A DNA stretch of 64,000 bases from Fasciolopsis buskii (taxonomy: Eukaryota > Platyhelminthes > Trematoda > Plagiorchiida > Fasciolidae). The position numbers were made by a program, and so were the translations under genes. The first letter of the stretch is position 1; the number at the start of each line of letters is the position of its first letter. Of this stretch, positions 49,430 to 61,725 are shown piece by piece. The notes under the pieces were generated by a model. The model had not been told where the DNA came from, searched no databases, and saw only the letters and a program-made list of their open reading frames with translations. The stretch is taken from contig LUCM01008308.1 of NCBI GenBank assembly GCA_008360955.1, positions 218,217 to 282,216 on the forward strand, given 5' to 3'.

Positions 49430-51055
49430 ATTCAAGAAATTCTCTCCCCAAATTCTGTCAGTAACACGAAGACAACAGAGTTCAAACACCGAAAGTCACC
49501 CTACATCCGATTTCAGCGGTCATATTTGGGAGCCATATAGCAGCACCGCAGGGCTACACCCTGATAGTCTGTCCTCAGCTCTTTTAAGGCATGGTGCTGT
49601 GGGTCTTACGGATGCATTTACTTATCATTAATCTCGTTTTTCATCCCTGACTGCTGGCGACCCGTCACAGTTATCCCAATCCATAAATCTCGCACTTCTA
49701 CTGCTTCGGCAAAAAGTTTTCACTCTATCACCTTAACATCTGATCTTAAACTGACGAAGCATGCTATACTTAAGGGCCTGCGTTCATCTATCTATCCTCC
49801 TGACGACCGTCTTCAATTTGCCCATAAATCTAACACGTCTACTTTGGACGCTGTCGCCTCCCTCATTCACCACATTTGTAAGTCCTTAAACGCATTAGTG
49901 AAATCTGTGCGTTGCACCTTTCTAGACTATTCTTTGGCATATGACTCTGTCCCAGGGTCCCTTCTACTCTACAAACTGTAAATATTTGGTCGTCCCAGAC
50001 CTCTATTAGCATGGCTGTCTGATTACGTTACTAACCGAACCCAGTGCACACGAATGGACGGTAAGGTATCGAAACCATTAATCAACAACTGGGGAGTGCT
50101 TCAGGATGCTGTTCTTTCACCGTTTCTTTACTCTACTTACATCAGCGACTTATCTAATAGCTACCTTTGTCATCTATTTAAGTATGCTGATGATGTTGCC
50201 CTCTCTCAAGTCATTTCGAACAACGATGATTTTCGGATTTTTTCCAACAACCTATTTTCTGTTTACGACTTCTCTGCACGGGTTGGTTTAAATCACAAGA
50301 CATCTGAGTGTTTCAGTTGTCTGTTCTCTCTCCCTCGGTCGGCCTTCTCATCCGAAAAGTCCTCTATCAACTCAAAAACTCTTACTAGGGTTGATTCTGT
50401 GAAATATCTAGGAGTTATTATTGATAAAAATCTGAAGTGGACTACTCACATTTCTACCTGTGTAAAGAGTCCCCGACGACTGTCATTTAAAATCGGGAAG
50501 CTTCGACACTACAAGTTGAAACAAAGTATCGTCTCTCGATTTGTATACCAATATGTTTTTCCAGTCCTTCTTTACTTTTCTGCCGTCATTTTTCTAGGTT
50601 TTCTTAAAAAGACTTTAAAATTCTTCACCGGGTGTCCTTCATACCACTAGCTAAATTGTTCCTTAATCTATGTGATCAACACTTATCAGCATGTGAGAAA
50701 TTTACTTATAAAATTCTTCCAGATCCCACGTATCCTCTGCACAACGATCCTTCAAAGTGCCGTTCTCATATTTTCACACGATCAGCCTTTAGTTCCATAC
50801 CCTCTAGAATCAATATCTATAGGGACATCACTGTCCCATATTTGACTCGAATTTTGACAAATCGTGACCGGGTTTGGGCCGAATTCCTGAGCAACATATC
50901 ACAATGTGCTTTGATTATTCTTCGATAAGTTTCTTTTCACATTTTTACTAGGCGATAAGTGCAAATTTTTCCGCCTATTTTACTTTTTACCCTCAAATTT
51001 TTTTGATTGAAATGCGACATTATTTACCATATGCAAAAGTCTATACAATACAATG
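49430..51055 (+). mobile_element. CR1/Jockey-like LINE, copy B1
   Basis: The best preserved element in the window. It includes a peptide FPLNISVIQEILSP near 49415-49460 that fits the linker before the reverse transcriptase, the polymerase itself, a C-terminal domain and a 3' untranslated region ending in tctatacaatacaat, the simple tail shared with copy B2 at 33421-33450. The 5' boundary is uncertain; no endonuclease domain was recognised upstream. The CR1/Jockey assignment comes from the LSPFLYS...FKYADD and VKYLGV motifs. Confidence 0.8.
49554..50928 (+). pseudogene. Reverse transcriptase of CR1-like LINE, nearly intact
   Basis: RNA-directed DNA polymerase of a non-LTR retrotransposon. In order: DSLSSALLRHGAVGLTDAF (49562 on), a frameshift near 49630, then one frame from about 49634 to 50650 with VIPIHKS, HAILKGLRSSIYPP, QFAHKSNTSTLDAVASLIHH, FLDYSLAYDSVPGSLL, GVLQDAVLSPFLYSTYISDL, FKYADDVAL (catalytic YADD at 50183-50194, intact), VGLNHKTSE, VDSVKYLGVIID and VSRFVYQYVFPVLLY. 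Only one stop (TAA, 49979-49981) interrupts this frame. A frameshift with a small deletion near 50635 moves to PLAKLFLNLCDQHLSACEKF and the C-terminal YPLHND...IYRDITVPYLTRILTNRDRV, stop at 50926-50928. Few lesions against many in the RTE-like copies suggest a younger insertion. Confidence 0.85.
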
Positions 51056-53154
51056 AGATTAGGGTCCTTGGTCCTGACAGGAAGCTGATGGATGTGCATC
51101 AACGTGGACCAGCTTTGGTTATACATTTTTCCCAATGAGCCGCCAGCCCGAATCAAAACCCCAGCGTGGAGGAACAAGATTTTACTCCGAGTGATCCGTA
51201 TCCTTTTATTTCCCGGGTGTGACCAAATTTCCAGCTTGAGATAAGCCACCCCGTGTAGCTTGCTGGGCCACGGATGCGGGCAAGCCTCATTCTGAGGTGA
51301 ATGCTTATGAGAAGTCCTCTGTTACACTATGCAGGATACTTCCTGACAAGTTCGGCTTTATCTTTCTCAGAAACTCTGATTTCCAACAGTTGAAGATCTA
51401 AATCTGAATTAACAGAACAGGTTATGGATGAGAGATGTTGTGGAAGCAAGCCGATCTATGGCACTGAGTTCAAACGACAAAACTTTTGACATTCCAGTTG
51501 ACCAATCGCTTACAAGTTGAAAACGACAAGTCACCTTTGAGGATATGTCACACATTTGATTTAGGAGTATAATAGGATGAGCGTGCAACAAGGCCTGAAA
51601 AGTATTGTGCGTTACACCATGAGGTGCTCCCGATGGTTACCTTCAACTTCACTGATTTGCTTATTCGTTAATACCACTTAATTAATAACAGACACTGTTA
51701 ACGAACTTATTTCACAATTCTGTCAAACCCTTACACGAGTTGAGTAGCCCACTTAGGAAAGAAAGTAATCCGGCATTATTGATTGAGAATGCATTAAATG
51801 CAGGTCGGGGTTGAGAATTTGGTGAAAAGGGTAAATATGTGCAAGATACAACTGAACAAAGAGTGATCTGCAGCAAAGCGTCGCGAGCTATCAATATATG
51901 TACTACAGTGCAGGAAGCTTTCTCGGAGAGGATCACGCTTCAGATCATGAAGTGTTTTTCTATGAATCATACTCTGGACTCAAGTCCGCTTTCACCCGAC
52001 TTGTGTCAAACTGAGGGATCACCAATCGACTCGAGACATACTATTTATATTCTGATAGAACGAAGAATAGAGCATCCTTCGGAGACCCTGCCGTTTCGCC
52101 ATATTGTCTGCTTTCTTAGAATCAGCGGAATATCTCCGTGACCACAACGACAAGTTTACCCGTATTCGCGGTGCATTCTATTTTGATCCGTTTATGAGGA
52201 CTTTTTCATTTTAGTTGTGTAAGGATAAACAGCTTGAATATAAAAAGAAAGCGGAGTAACCTTTTGGAAGAAGAACCTTTAAATTGTCCATTTCGTAAGT
52301 GTTTTGCAGATCACTACATGCCATACGTCCATCAACAAAATGAACAGGTCACCGGAGTAGAGAGCATAGCAAATCCTATCATGGCGCAGGATAATTAGAT
52401 TCTGTGATTTATTGCGCCACTAACTGGTATTCCGCATCTGCTAACAACTAGAGCCTTTTAATATCATTCAACTCTATGTGGACAATGGTGCATAGAATAT
52501 CGGTAATAATGCGCCAGGACTAAATAATGTAAACATGAACATAAGTGGCAGCTGTCGGACCTAATTGGTTTCTTCCACGGAGGACGTTTCCCGAATAGGT
52601 TCTTCGGCTTTTTAGTTTAAAAGTCCGCAGTATCTTACAGAAACAAAATAAAATCAACCGTTTTTTAAACACTGCCATTACCTGCCATACTGTGACACTG
52701 AAAGATTTGGCTGTTTCCTTCTCAATGCTTCATTGTCACGATATCAGCTAAGGCGATCACCATAGCGTTTAAATGACCCTGACAGAATGCCAGTGAGGAT
52801 CCTCCTCACACGAAAATCTTGTTGTTCGTGATGAACCATGATTATTTGGCCTCACTTCGCGCAAAATACCCCAGTTGACGAATAATTATTATCTCACAAA
52901 TACAGGCGCAATTGCGGGTAGAACACTATAAGTTTCTCCTGGACAAAAGAAACGAAATTTTCCGACGCTTCTCTACGTCTGAAAAGTACCAGAACGCTCA
53001 GAATGTAAACCAAAGACATTTTTGAATACATCACAATCGGTGATAAGTGCTTATTTAGTATTTGGACGAAAGACTTCAGGGAGCTGTTTGTGCTCCAAAT
53101 TTAACGGTGCAGCACCATCCTCCACTTCCGTATAAATGACGAGGAACAGTGTTG
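51056..53154. other. No gene recognised
   Basis: Open frames at 50980-51249 (minus), 51712-51936 (minus) and 51839-52141 (plus) are unrecognised. No repeat copy was found. Confidence 0.4.
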
Positions 53155-53343
53155 CTAAGGGCGATGTAGGGTCACAAAACGGAATTCGATCCTCCAGTTG
53201 GCCCGAAAATCGACATCCTCATCCAGTGAAAATGTGGGGTGCAAATATAGGCTGTGAACGACAAATGATGTGAGTACAAGACCAAACATCGCCATCATAT
53301 GACCAGAGACGATGTTTTCTCGGCAATCGGAACGGGTCAGTTT
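53155..53343 (-). CDS. Candidate terminal exon with membrane-like segment
   Basis: On the minus strand an acceptor (gataaacattgcag) ends at 53344 and the frame is open in phase 0 for 62 codons to TAG at 53155-53157. The peptide starts KLTRSDCRENIVSGHM, has a hydrophobic stretch MMAMFGLVLTSFVVHSLYL and an acidic-basic tail (SLDEDVDFRANWRIEFRF). It would be a single-pass segment near a C-terminus. Family unknown. It lies at the left end of the A-rich domain where the other minus-strand candidates sit. Confidence 0.28.
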   Translation of the reverse strand, partial: KLTRSDCRENIVSGHMMAMFGLVLTSFVVHSLYLHPTFSLDEDVDFRANWRIEFRFVTLHRP

Positions 53344-54985
53344 CTGCAATGTTTATCGGATGTGCAACGACTCTCGCTTCCAGCATAAAATGGAGGAGGC
53401 ATTTTTAGGCGAAATTGAAGCAGCTGCATCAATCAATTCCCAATACTTTCAGCAATGAATTCCCTTACAACGAGGTCACGGCTCAGCATTCTCTTCTCAG
53501 AAGAACTCCGAATGGGCTCTAACTTTCTAACCATGACTGATTAATGCCCACCTTATAATGGAAGGGCAATCCTATGAAGAATTTCCCGGGACAGCCTTTT
53601 TCGACTAATTTATTTAAGCCGAGTGCAAGGAACTAATTCATTCAGACAGAGTTCGCCTTTTTGGAGGGAGGAAACAAATCGGACGCTGACACTGCATATT
53701 CCATCAACACTGAAACTGAACGGACCAACGTAAATGAAAAGAAAGCAATATATGAATTACCAGCGGGAGAACTCTATTCCAGTCCGTTATGTATGAGGAT
53801 TTATCCTAATATAAACGTTTAGAACTGCTCAATCAGACTGGTTACAGAGCAAAAGAATGAAGTGATAAGAAATCGCTGACCGATGTTTATAATCAGTACA
53901 TGTAAGACAACGCACACATGATACAGTGCATCGCCAGTTTCAAAGGAGCGCAAGCAGTAGATTAAAATTGCTGTAACAGGTGATTCACATTATGTGAAAT
54001 TTAAAACCTCTCGGTAGTTTATTGGCGACGGAATCGGATACTACGTCCCGACAAAGTGAGATTTTAGGATCACGTGCATCTTTACTTGGTACTCTACTCC
54101 CTACTTTTCGACACTTATCCATAATTTTCTCAAGTCTTCTTTCAGTTAGGAAACCGAACCGCGAAATAACATGTACCCAAAGGAGATGACTAAATTTGTA
54201 AGCAATTTAGCATAATTTCCGTGCCCCGGAGAAAGGGCGAGAGTTGATAACTTCTCATTTAATGGTCTGCAACTGAGCACCAGGAGCATTCCGTTTTCAC
54301 TCCATATCAATAATCGCCATTGCATACTTCAAGAAAATGGTTAGTGCTTCGTAATTTCCTTGAAGTAACCCCCAGGTGCAACTGAGAACGAAAGACTCGC
54401 CAATACAAAAGGCCCTTAGTGATACACAATTCAGTAATCGAAGCCGGGGGTTAACTGCGCACAGCACTCAGTGAAAGACGAGTGAAAATGAACACAGGAA
54501 AACCGAACAGTGCAAATGCACATAGCAAAGGCATTCACGGAATGTCGATCACATAGTAGTGAAAAAGTTTACCAACCAGACGGAAACACTACAAAAAGGT
54601 GCCAAGACTAGATTATGGCATCTCATTGCCTCACACACTAGAGGACGTGGGGAGACAGACAGAAGCGCAGTATCTGGCCAACGAACGAACACATCTTCGA
54701 TTTCATGGAAGACTGTTTCGTCTGGATAGGAGTGATAGCTGAATATGATTATACACGAGGCAGACGGAAACAGGTGTATACCATAAGGAAATGCTAATCA
54801 CGCTCTGAGTGTGGTCCCCGTACATGCAGACATGATGATGGGACGAAGGGTGCGGAACAACAGTGAGTCTCTGAAAACGTGATGAGTGAGTTTGGAAAAG
54901 ATGGAGGCAGCGTTGCGAAGAAGGAAGCTGCAAACGAGCCCGTTCCCAGGGTAACCTTAGTTACAAAATCCATAGGACTGCCTAC
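53344..54985. other. No gene recognised, becoming A-rich on the plus strand
   Basis: No supported feature. The plus strand becomes A-rich here (27 A against 7 T in 54481-54540). Confidence 0.45.
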
Positions 54986-55117
54986 TGAGCCAATCGAATC
55001 AGTAAGCTGGAATTGAGCAGATTGGCATCCTTCAAAGTTTGCGTATCGTCTGTCAACTCGCGACTTGGGAAAGCAGTCAGAAGATTGAATGCACACGCTG
55101 CCAGGCTTGGACGCTGA
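54986..55117 (-). CDS. Candidate internal exon, helical-repeat-like peptide
   Basis: The strongest acceptor seen in the window, ttttcctcattcccttctttcag on the minus strand read in two overlapping parts, ends at 55118. The exon then encodes RPSLAACAFNLLTAFPSREL, TDDTQTLKDANLLNSSLLI and RLA, up to a GTAGGC donor at 54985 (just before an in-frame TAG). The alternation of leucines and small residues looks like paired helices of an ARM/HEAT-type protein, but I cannot name one. A longer overlapping frame (54794-55219) has a poorer, Cys/Ser/Phe-rich composition and is judged the shadow. The donor is the weak point. Confidence 0.35.
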
Positions 55118-58100
55118 CTGAAAGAAGGGAATGAGGAAAACTCGCATATTACTTTTAAAACAATAAAGACAGGTGCAGAATGTCGCATGGAAAGAGCACA
55201 GAGTATTTTGCGGCATCACAGTAATCCAATAAACGAAAACTCACGACCACAGCTACTAGTTCCTGACGTGTTACAGACATCCGCAATGACACTGGACTAG
55301 TAGGGGGAAGCATATAGCCTAGTATAAATGATTAGTACTATAAGTAATCGATATGCGATAATGCCAACAATATTGTTGATTATTACTGGAACAGTAAGTT
55401 CCACTGGCGTGTATATTCGTATAAATAATTGAAAAATTTTAAGATACCAAGAGGCATGTACATTGAAAATACCGCCATTCTACCTTACAGTCTACTTGCA
55501 GCATGCTCAGAACCCCAAACTACTTCTATCAATATTACACTGAGGCAGGGATTATGGACTAACTGCTTCGTCACAAAACATGGAATAAACCCATGATTCC
55601 GATGGAAACAAGTAGTGCGAAAACAAAGATTAATTCCATTTGGTGACCTTCTCAACGATAGTCTACAAGTTCAAATGCACCTGCAGAGTGCCACTTACAT
55701 GAGTTAAACGGCGAGGCATCTAAATGCACCAAAGAGCATCAGTCAAGCTGGTTTGCGAGGGGAGAACGGTTCTGTATCGAGCTGAATCAAGGCGCATGTA
55801 CTAGAACTTGAGTACCCGGTGGGGGGGGGTATAATCTATTTTGCGTTACGCACAAAGTATCGCATCACGAATCGGAAGCAATAAGACCCGAACTTTAGAG
55901 ACCACTACTACAGCCCCCATACGGGTCCTTAAGTCTAATCTGGGCACATAAAAGAGGCTACTGCATGTCTTGGAGATACCCTGGCCGAAGATCGATGTTG
56001 GTCGCAGACGCACTATCGAGCTAGGTCACCGATTGACACGGTGACATCCATATGTCTCACTTTCATTCTTATTGACCAATTGACTGGTATACCAACTGAC
56101 CGAACGACAAAATGGACGTCTATATAATGTTCGTCTGACACCATCTTTGTCAGGCTAATATGACTATAACGGTTTGAGAATGTATCACCGAAAAAATGTT
56201 TGTCTACAATATGTATTTAAACTGCTTTGTGCAAACAGGAAAACCGAATGTTGAGTTTATAATTGACAACATGCGCTACATTTTTCACCAGTAGATTTCT
56301 AAAGCAGTAGATCTAAGAAAACCCGTGGACACTTTCTTTGTTTAAACCTGTCAGTTAGAGGAAACTCAATTATGTTTGCGCATGTGTGCAAATTCCAGTT
56401 GCAACCCTTAAGATGTACACAAAATCCAACAACTACCGACCGTGAAGGACAAAGTGAAATTAATTCCCCGAAGCAAACAATCGAGTGGCAAATAGGACGA
56501 ACTGAGTGCAACGAATACGCGGATAAGCACAAACATGCATACATTTATACACGCACAAAGAGAAAACACAATCCTGGATATCAAAGAGGTCAACAGTCTC
56601 ACCACACAGAACGTTCTGTCACAATGTCTGGTCATCGAGAAGTGAAACAAACGGTACATTAGAAATGGGGACATCTGGACACAAGGTGGTCTTGTAATTT
56701 TGATGAAAATCAACAAGGTGTGCCCCAAAGAAAGAGACCTAAATCAGGACGGCAAGGTAAACTTATGAGCATAAGATCTAAATGATTTAGCCAACAATGC
56801 CGCTGTCACAAGCACCAGTCTTTGTACAGCATGCCAACAAGCTTATTGTGGTGAGGGTGGCCGGACTGAACTGTCGGTCAAATGGGTGGGAGGGAGTAAA
56901 GTACTCAAATTCATACGCTAGTCACCATACCGGTATTCCTCAGACCCCACCAAGGCCTCAATGTGCTGGACGCATCGTTTTCATAGCGTGACCAGCATAA
57001 ACAAACGCGCATAATCGTTGAGTGGGGAACCGTGCAGCGAGCACAAACTGTGCACTACCATGAAACAATGCGCACAAAGACATGAGATACCGAACGGACA
57101 AACAATTTGTAGTTTCACACGAGCATTTACTGGAACAGGCTCACAAATAAAATTACGAAGAAAAGGAAATGGAACAAAGGCATCGAGAACCACAAGAAAC
57201 CAATTCAGCGAAATCACCGACTCCTATCCAATTTCCGAAACATCACCTCGAACAACTGGATCGTCACGCAAGACGAACGGAAAGTGAATCTAAATTTACA
57301 ACTGCGTACTTACAGCTACATGTTCAAATATCCACTCGTAGCTGTCAGCGTTTAATATGCTCGACTACAATAGTTCAGCGCGCATACGGTTTCGCAGTAT
57401 TTTCATTTCTGGACGGGGTAAAACCACTACTTCATTACAGCAGTCGCGTAAAAAAAACAAGAAATTTGTATTGCACAGCTTCCATGGAAGAGAAAAATGA
57501 GAGAACATCAGGACAAAAATATCGTAGGTCTCTGAGGCTCGATATAAACCAACCAATCTAGATCTACTACCAGAACATTCTCACATTCTGTTTTACCATC
57601 CCACCGCAACCTAACTCACTTTAGATAAAGGACAAATAAATTGGTCGACTTGAATTTTCCGCACACTCCTTTATTACACTGTCTGTTATACTGCATTCCA
57701 TTATACGTAATGAAGTGATTTGCAGCGGTGAAATTCGAAAGCGTAGTGTGTTGTAAGATGAATATTGAAATAATCAGACCATCATTAAGTCACCACACTC
57801 TATCGCCATCCATTGACAGATCTGGATCGAGCGTACAAGCCCTAGTTTGTCCTGGTCGTCGTGATTCGTTCATCCAAGCTGTAGATCGTTACATTCCCCT
57901 TTTAACAATGCCCATTGAGGAGTTGATGTACTGAAACGATCAAAAATCCCTAAAATCGGGCTTATTCAATATGTGGCTTCGTGAGAATGTGATTCATAAT
58001 TGCATGTAACTACTACGAACAGTAGGCAGGCGGAGGCTTGTGGTTAACGAACGGATAGAAAATTGGCCATCTCAACAGCTGAAACTGGCTCGAAAATTAG

Positions 58101-59555
58101 CAGTTTAGGGACACGAGTACAACTGCGATTTACCCTCCACGGACTTCATTCCCGGGTCAATAGAACCAAAATGCACCAAGATTTAACCGCTTAAAACACA
58201 AACGCTAGCCAAGCAGATGGTTTTAAAGAAACATACATGAATGCACCAGCTTGTGAACGTGCATTTGAGAGAGCGCATTCGATCGACAGGTTCGATCCAA
58301 GTTTTTTGCATCTATTTGTTACAAAAATGTTCACCCTTACATCAAAGTAAGCAGTTTACTGTCGTTTCCCGCTCACTCGCATGCAACCAAACCCTAACAG
58401 ATTCGGTCACTATTCGTGCACGCATGAAGCCCAATAGTCGGAAAGGAAAATGATCCCAACGCCAACACATACACACATGCACACGGGCGGATATGTGAAA
58501 GGACAATTCATTAGCACTGTCTGAGGCTCCAGGGCAAATTTAATGAATTGATAATCAGCGCTTGAAATGAAAAATCCTTACACCGATGCAAGCATAATCG
58601 AGGGATCAAAAAGCGGAACGGATATTAATTCAAGAAGTCCAGCGTCGATTCCAGGGAAACTTGTCTCCATAAAAATGCTCATAATCGAAAATTTGTATAG
58701 CCGAAGGTCAGTGTGTTCATTCTACTGTGGTCGTCGATTTAATCAGTAATACAAATCCACAAGTTATCACTCCACGAAACATTAATCCCCATAACTTAAT
58801 GCCAAAGACACGATACTGACCAATCTTTTAGTAATCGGGAACCCATTTTGGAAAGGATCAGGTGCCTTGTAACCCAAAATTAAAGCTCGATCTCTCTCCG
58901 GAACAATCAACTTGACCCGTTCAAAGATAAATTCTTGGTAAGTGGAAATAACCTAGTGATTGGCTTCACTTAGCGATAACAATGGGCTAGATTGTACTAG
59001 TTCATGTCTTTCTTGTTCCTAACAAACCAATCAGATGAAGCAGAGCAGTTCAACAACCGCTTAATGTTCATATGAATTCATCAGCAGCAGCGAGATGTAC
59101 GACATCCAGTGCTGTACTTTCCAACATGGTAAACAGTGACGTTAGATTAAAAAACTGCAAAACGTTCGTAAATATAGACCACAGATAGAACAGTGACTAA
59201 CTGCAAAAGACGAATTACTACTACGAAAAAAACATCACAAAGCAGACCAAAGCAAACGCGGTGCCGGCTGTAGAGTATGAAATATCGTTACTTTTGCCTG
59301 ACGAAGCATGGGCAACCTAATTGTGGTTCTGGGAACGGATTGAGAATTTCATCGTCTGCTATCGCACGACTAAAGGAATGGGCATAGGCCATGTACCAGA
59401 ACGGTTACAGGACCGTCAGGAATAGCCTGACGCTTCCCAAGGTCCCTTCTAGTGGAACGGTTAGCACCAAACATGCGGCCGTGGTTAAGCAGCGGTGGGC
59501 TTTCGGATGAAACACTATTTGAACAATGCGTTTTTTCACTTGACCTCTGCTGCCT
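55118..59555. other. No firm gene; A-rich
   Basis: A run of nine G lies at 55821-55829. Overlapping frames at 56299-56728, 56981-57287 and 57169-57561 are consequences of A-rich composition and are unrecognised. 59271-59520 may be an old repeat. 57121-57180 shows 29 A against 9 T. Confidence 0.4.
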
Positions 59556-59568
59556 TGACCTTTGACCT
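59541..59568 (-). promoter_or_regulatory. Perfect DR1 nuclear-receptor half-site pair plus a third half-site
   Basis: On the minus strand AGGTCA-A-AGGTCA (59556-59568) is an exact direct repeat with one-base spacing, the consensus bound by RXR, HNF4 and COUP-TF type receptors; a third AGGTCA (59541-59546) lies 9 bp further. No promoter is assigned to it, and the surrounding 59270-59600 may be repeat-derived. The motif is seen; binding is untested. Confidence 0.35.
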
Positions 59569-60280
59569 CAGTCCTGTTCTCCCTCGAACAGTGAGCTTTC
59601 AACCGATGTTAGAATAAGAAAGTGAGTGGTAAGTGAATGACCGTTAAGCGTTTAGGTTGCAAGGCATCACAGAATCAGTTAATTCGATGAAAGACTTAGA
59701 AAAATGGATACATGAGTGAATCGGTAAATCGGCCACTGAGCCACCGTAAGGGTAACACATTTCCCATTATGGCCACTGACAGACTACTCAGAACACGGTG
59801 TGCAAGGTTAATAGTCGTAAAAACTGAATTGTGCATTAAGCTAACGGGAATAAGGCGCAGCTAGTCCATTATAAACGTGTTCGAAAAATCCTAACTTTCA
59901 TATCTTATTGTGTTGTGTTCCTCAAACGACTAAAAACAGTAAAAGTCACTGTGGTATGAAGCCACATTTGTGTGCATCTCAAAAGTTGTCATACTTTCAG
60001 TGCCATCTCAGTAAACATGGCATATTCTCAGTAAACCTATACCCTATTGATTGTGACTGAATTTTATTGACACGGTAGCAAAAATAGAACTCTTTATAAC
60101 TCCATTGAGAACGAACGGCTCTGAAACGCTCATGCTTTAAAGCAACAGAGAAAAAGGGTAGATACGTTTCAGATCTAGAGAAAATACTGGAGATGGACTA
60201 TCCGACCAGATACTGTGACCAATTTGCAGAGCAAATCTAGTAAGCCATACGCAATGAATTTTTGAACGGAAACAATTGTC
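59569..60280. other. No gene recognised
   Basis: No open frame of note, repeat or RNA gene seen. Confidence 0.5.
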
Positions 60281-60475
60281 CTAGACTTCTAGAGCTCCCA
60301 CTTCACTAACTGATATCAGGTCTCCAAACTGTAGACTAGAGTGACTAAAATCAGGAGGTTCTATTGTGAAATAAACAGTGTGCTGAAGAAGACAATGTAA
60401 CAGTACCAATAGACGTCGCGTTTCAATACAGGCTTTATTGGTTTCATCACAAGCAATGGGGTACTCCAAGAAATA
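60281..60475 (-). CDS. Candidate exon, unknown
   Basis: A minus-strand frame open to TAG at 60281-60283 encodes YFLEYPIACDETNKACIETR, then RLLVLLHCLLQHTVYF and FGDLISVSEVGALEV. The composition is convincingly protein-like with an amphipathic helical stretch. A donor-like GTTAGT follows GATATCA at about 60318, and upstream the site tttcaatatttcttggag is a weak acceptor. Family unknown; it lies in the A-rich domain with the other minus-strand candidates. Confidence 0.28.
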   Translation of the reverse strand, partial: YFLEYPIACDETNKACIETRRLLVLLHCLLQHTVYFTIEPPDFSHSSLQFGDLISVSEVGALEV

Positions 60476-61725
60476 TTGAAACCCTCAACAGTTCATAGGG
60501 AGCCTTCTCGCTTTAGAACCCAGCTGTTAGTCAACTTACCTTCTTGAAGCTAACTGTTTTGTAACCTCTGTGGTGCGTGCATGTGATAGCGAATCAGGAT
60601 AAAGTATAAGAAGTAACGTGCGCACTTCAAGGTCACTGACACGTGATACACCAGAACAATAACAAACCATTCTGCTTTCGTTCTGATACCATATTTTTCG
60701 AAATTCGGTTTTCATTTGACAGAGGATTCTTCCGAAAGCAACAAAAACAAAGAGTCAGTTCAATCAGGTGTGCGTGGATACTGCTAAATACGGATTCAAC
60801 AAGAGTCTGTCAACTAGGAGCCGAAATAGCGAGTGAAAAGGATTAAACAATGTACTCCAGAAACCAACTTCAAACACAGTTCCGCCCACAAAAAATTTTA
60901 AAACGAACAAAACACGAAGAAATAACCCAGCACAGCGTTAGTAAGTCAGAGTGCAAAAGTACTAGAAAAAGTGGAAAAATAAATTAGGTCCAACTCAGGG
61001 GAAACTAGCTTCGTCTCAGAATGATGAAACAAGTTAACTTGAAAAATATCTTGGAGATTTGATTAATTCGAGATGCCACAAACTGCATAAGCTGATGGCG
61101 CCCGAATGCACATAGTGGAAAGCGAACTAATGAACCAAACGAGAAATAGGCGAATGCAAAAAACCGGGGGTAAACAGCCGGATACTTATTATTCTGTGAA
61201 ATCGATGATTCACATAATTCGCTCACCTGACTATTGCTAGTCGTACGTCAGCAACCGTGTGCGAATGATTCAAACGAAGAATTAATCTAACCGAGAGAAA
61301 AAACGGGGAAACCCAAAACAGCGAAATGAGGATTGCTGTGAGAATGAAAACTATTGACGCCTCTAAAGACAAAATAATCAAGACAAATGAAAAGGCAAAC
61401 AGTATGAATGATAAGCGCGTGACAAATTCAAGTCGACCACAGATGTATATTGGAAATCACACAGTCATGAGACGTGCACTGACGATCTTCCTGAATTTAG
61501 TTTACACCCTCTTTATCGCCAAACGCATACCTGTACAAGATGATATGCACATTGCTAAAAACCTGCTTTTTCCCAAATCATCATCCATCAGTGGATTTAC
61601 AGTCTTGATATCAATATAAGAGCTTCTAACTGACCATGAGAGGAATAACTAAAAGATCTGCGACTTGAGTAAATAAAAACAGCAACCGTTAACTTTTGTA
61701 GTAAAATAAATAATCCTATCCTAAG
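60476..61725. other. No gene recognised; A-rich
   Basis: Open frames at 60643-60846 and 61326-61619 (plus) and 61005-61226 (minus) are unrecognised. The A-rich plus strand (24 A, 13 T in 61321-61380) favours open frames here. Confidence 0.4.

Noticed and set aside
54794..55219. 141-codon minus-strand ORF
   Set aside because: Its frame runs straight through a strong acceptor and has a Cys/Ser/Phe-rich composition; the overlapping shorter frame is more protein-like.
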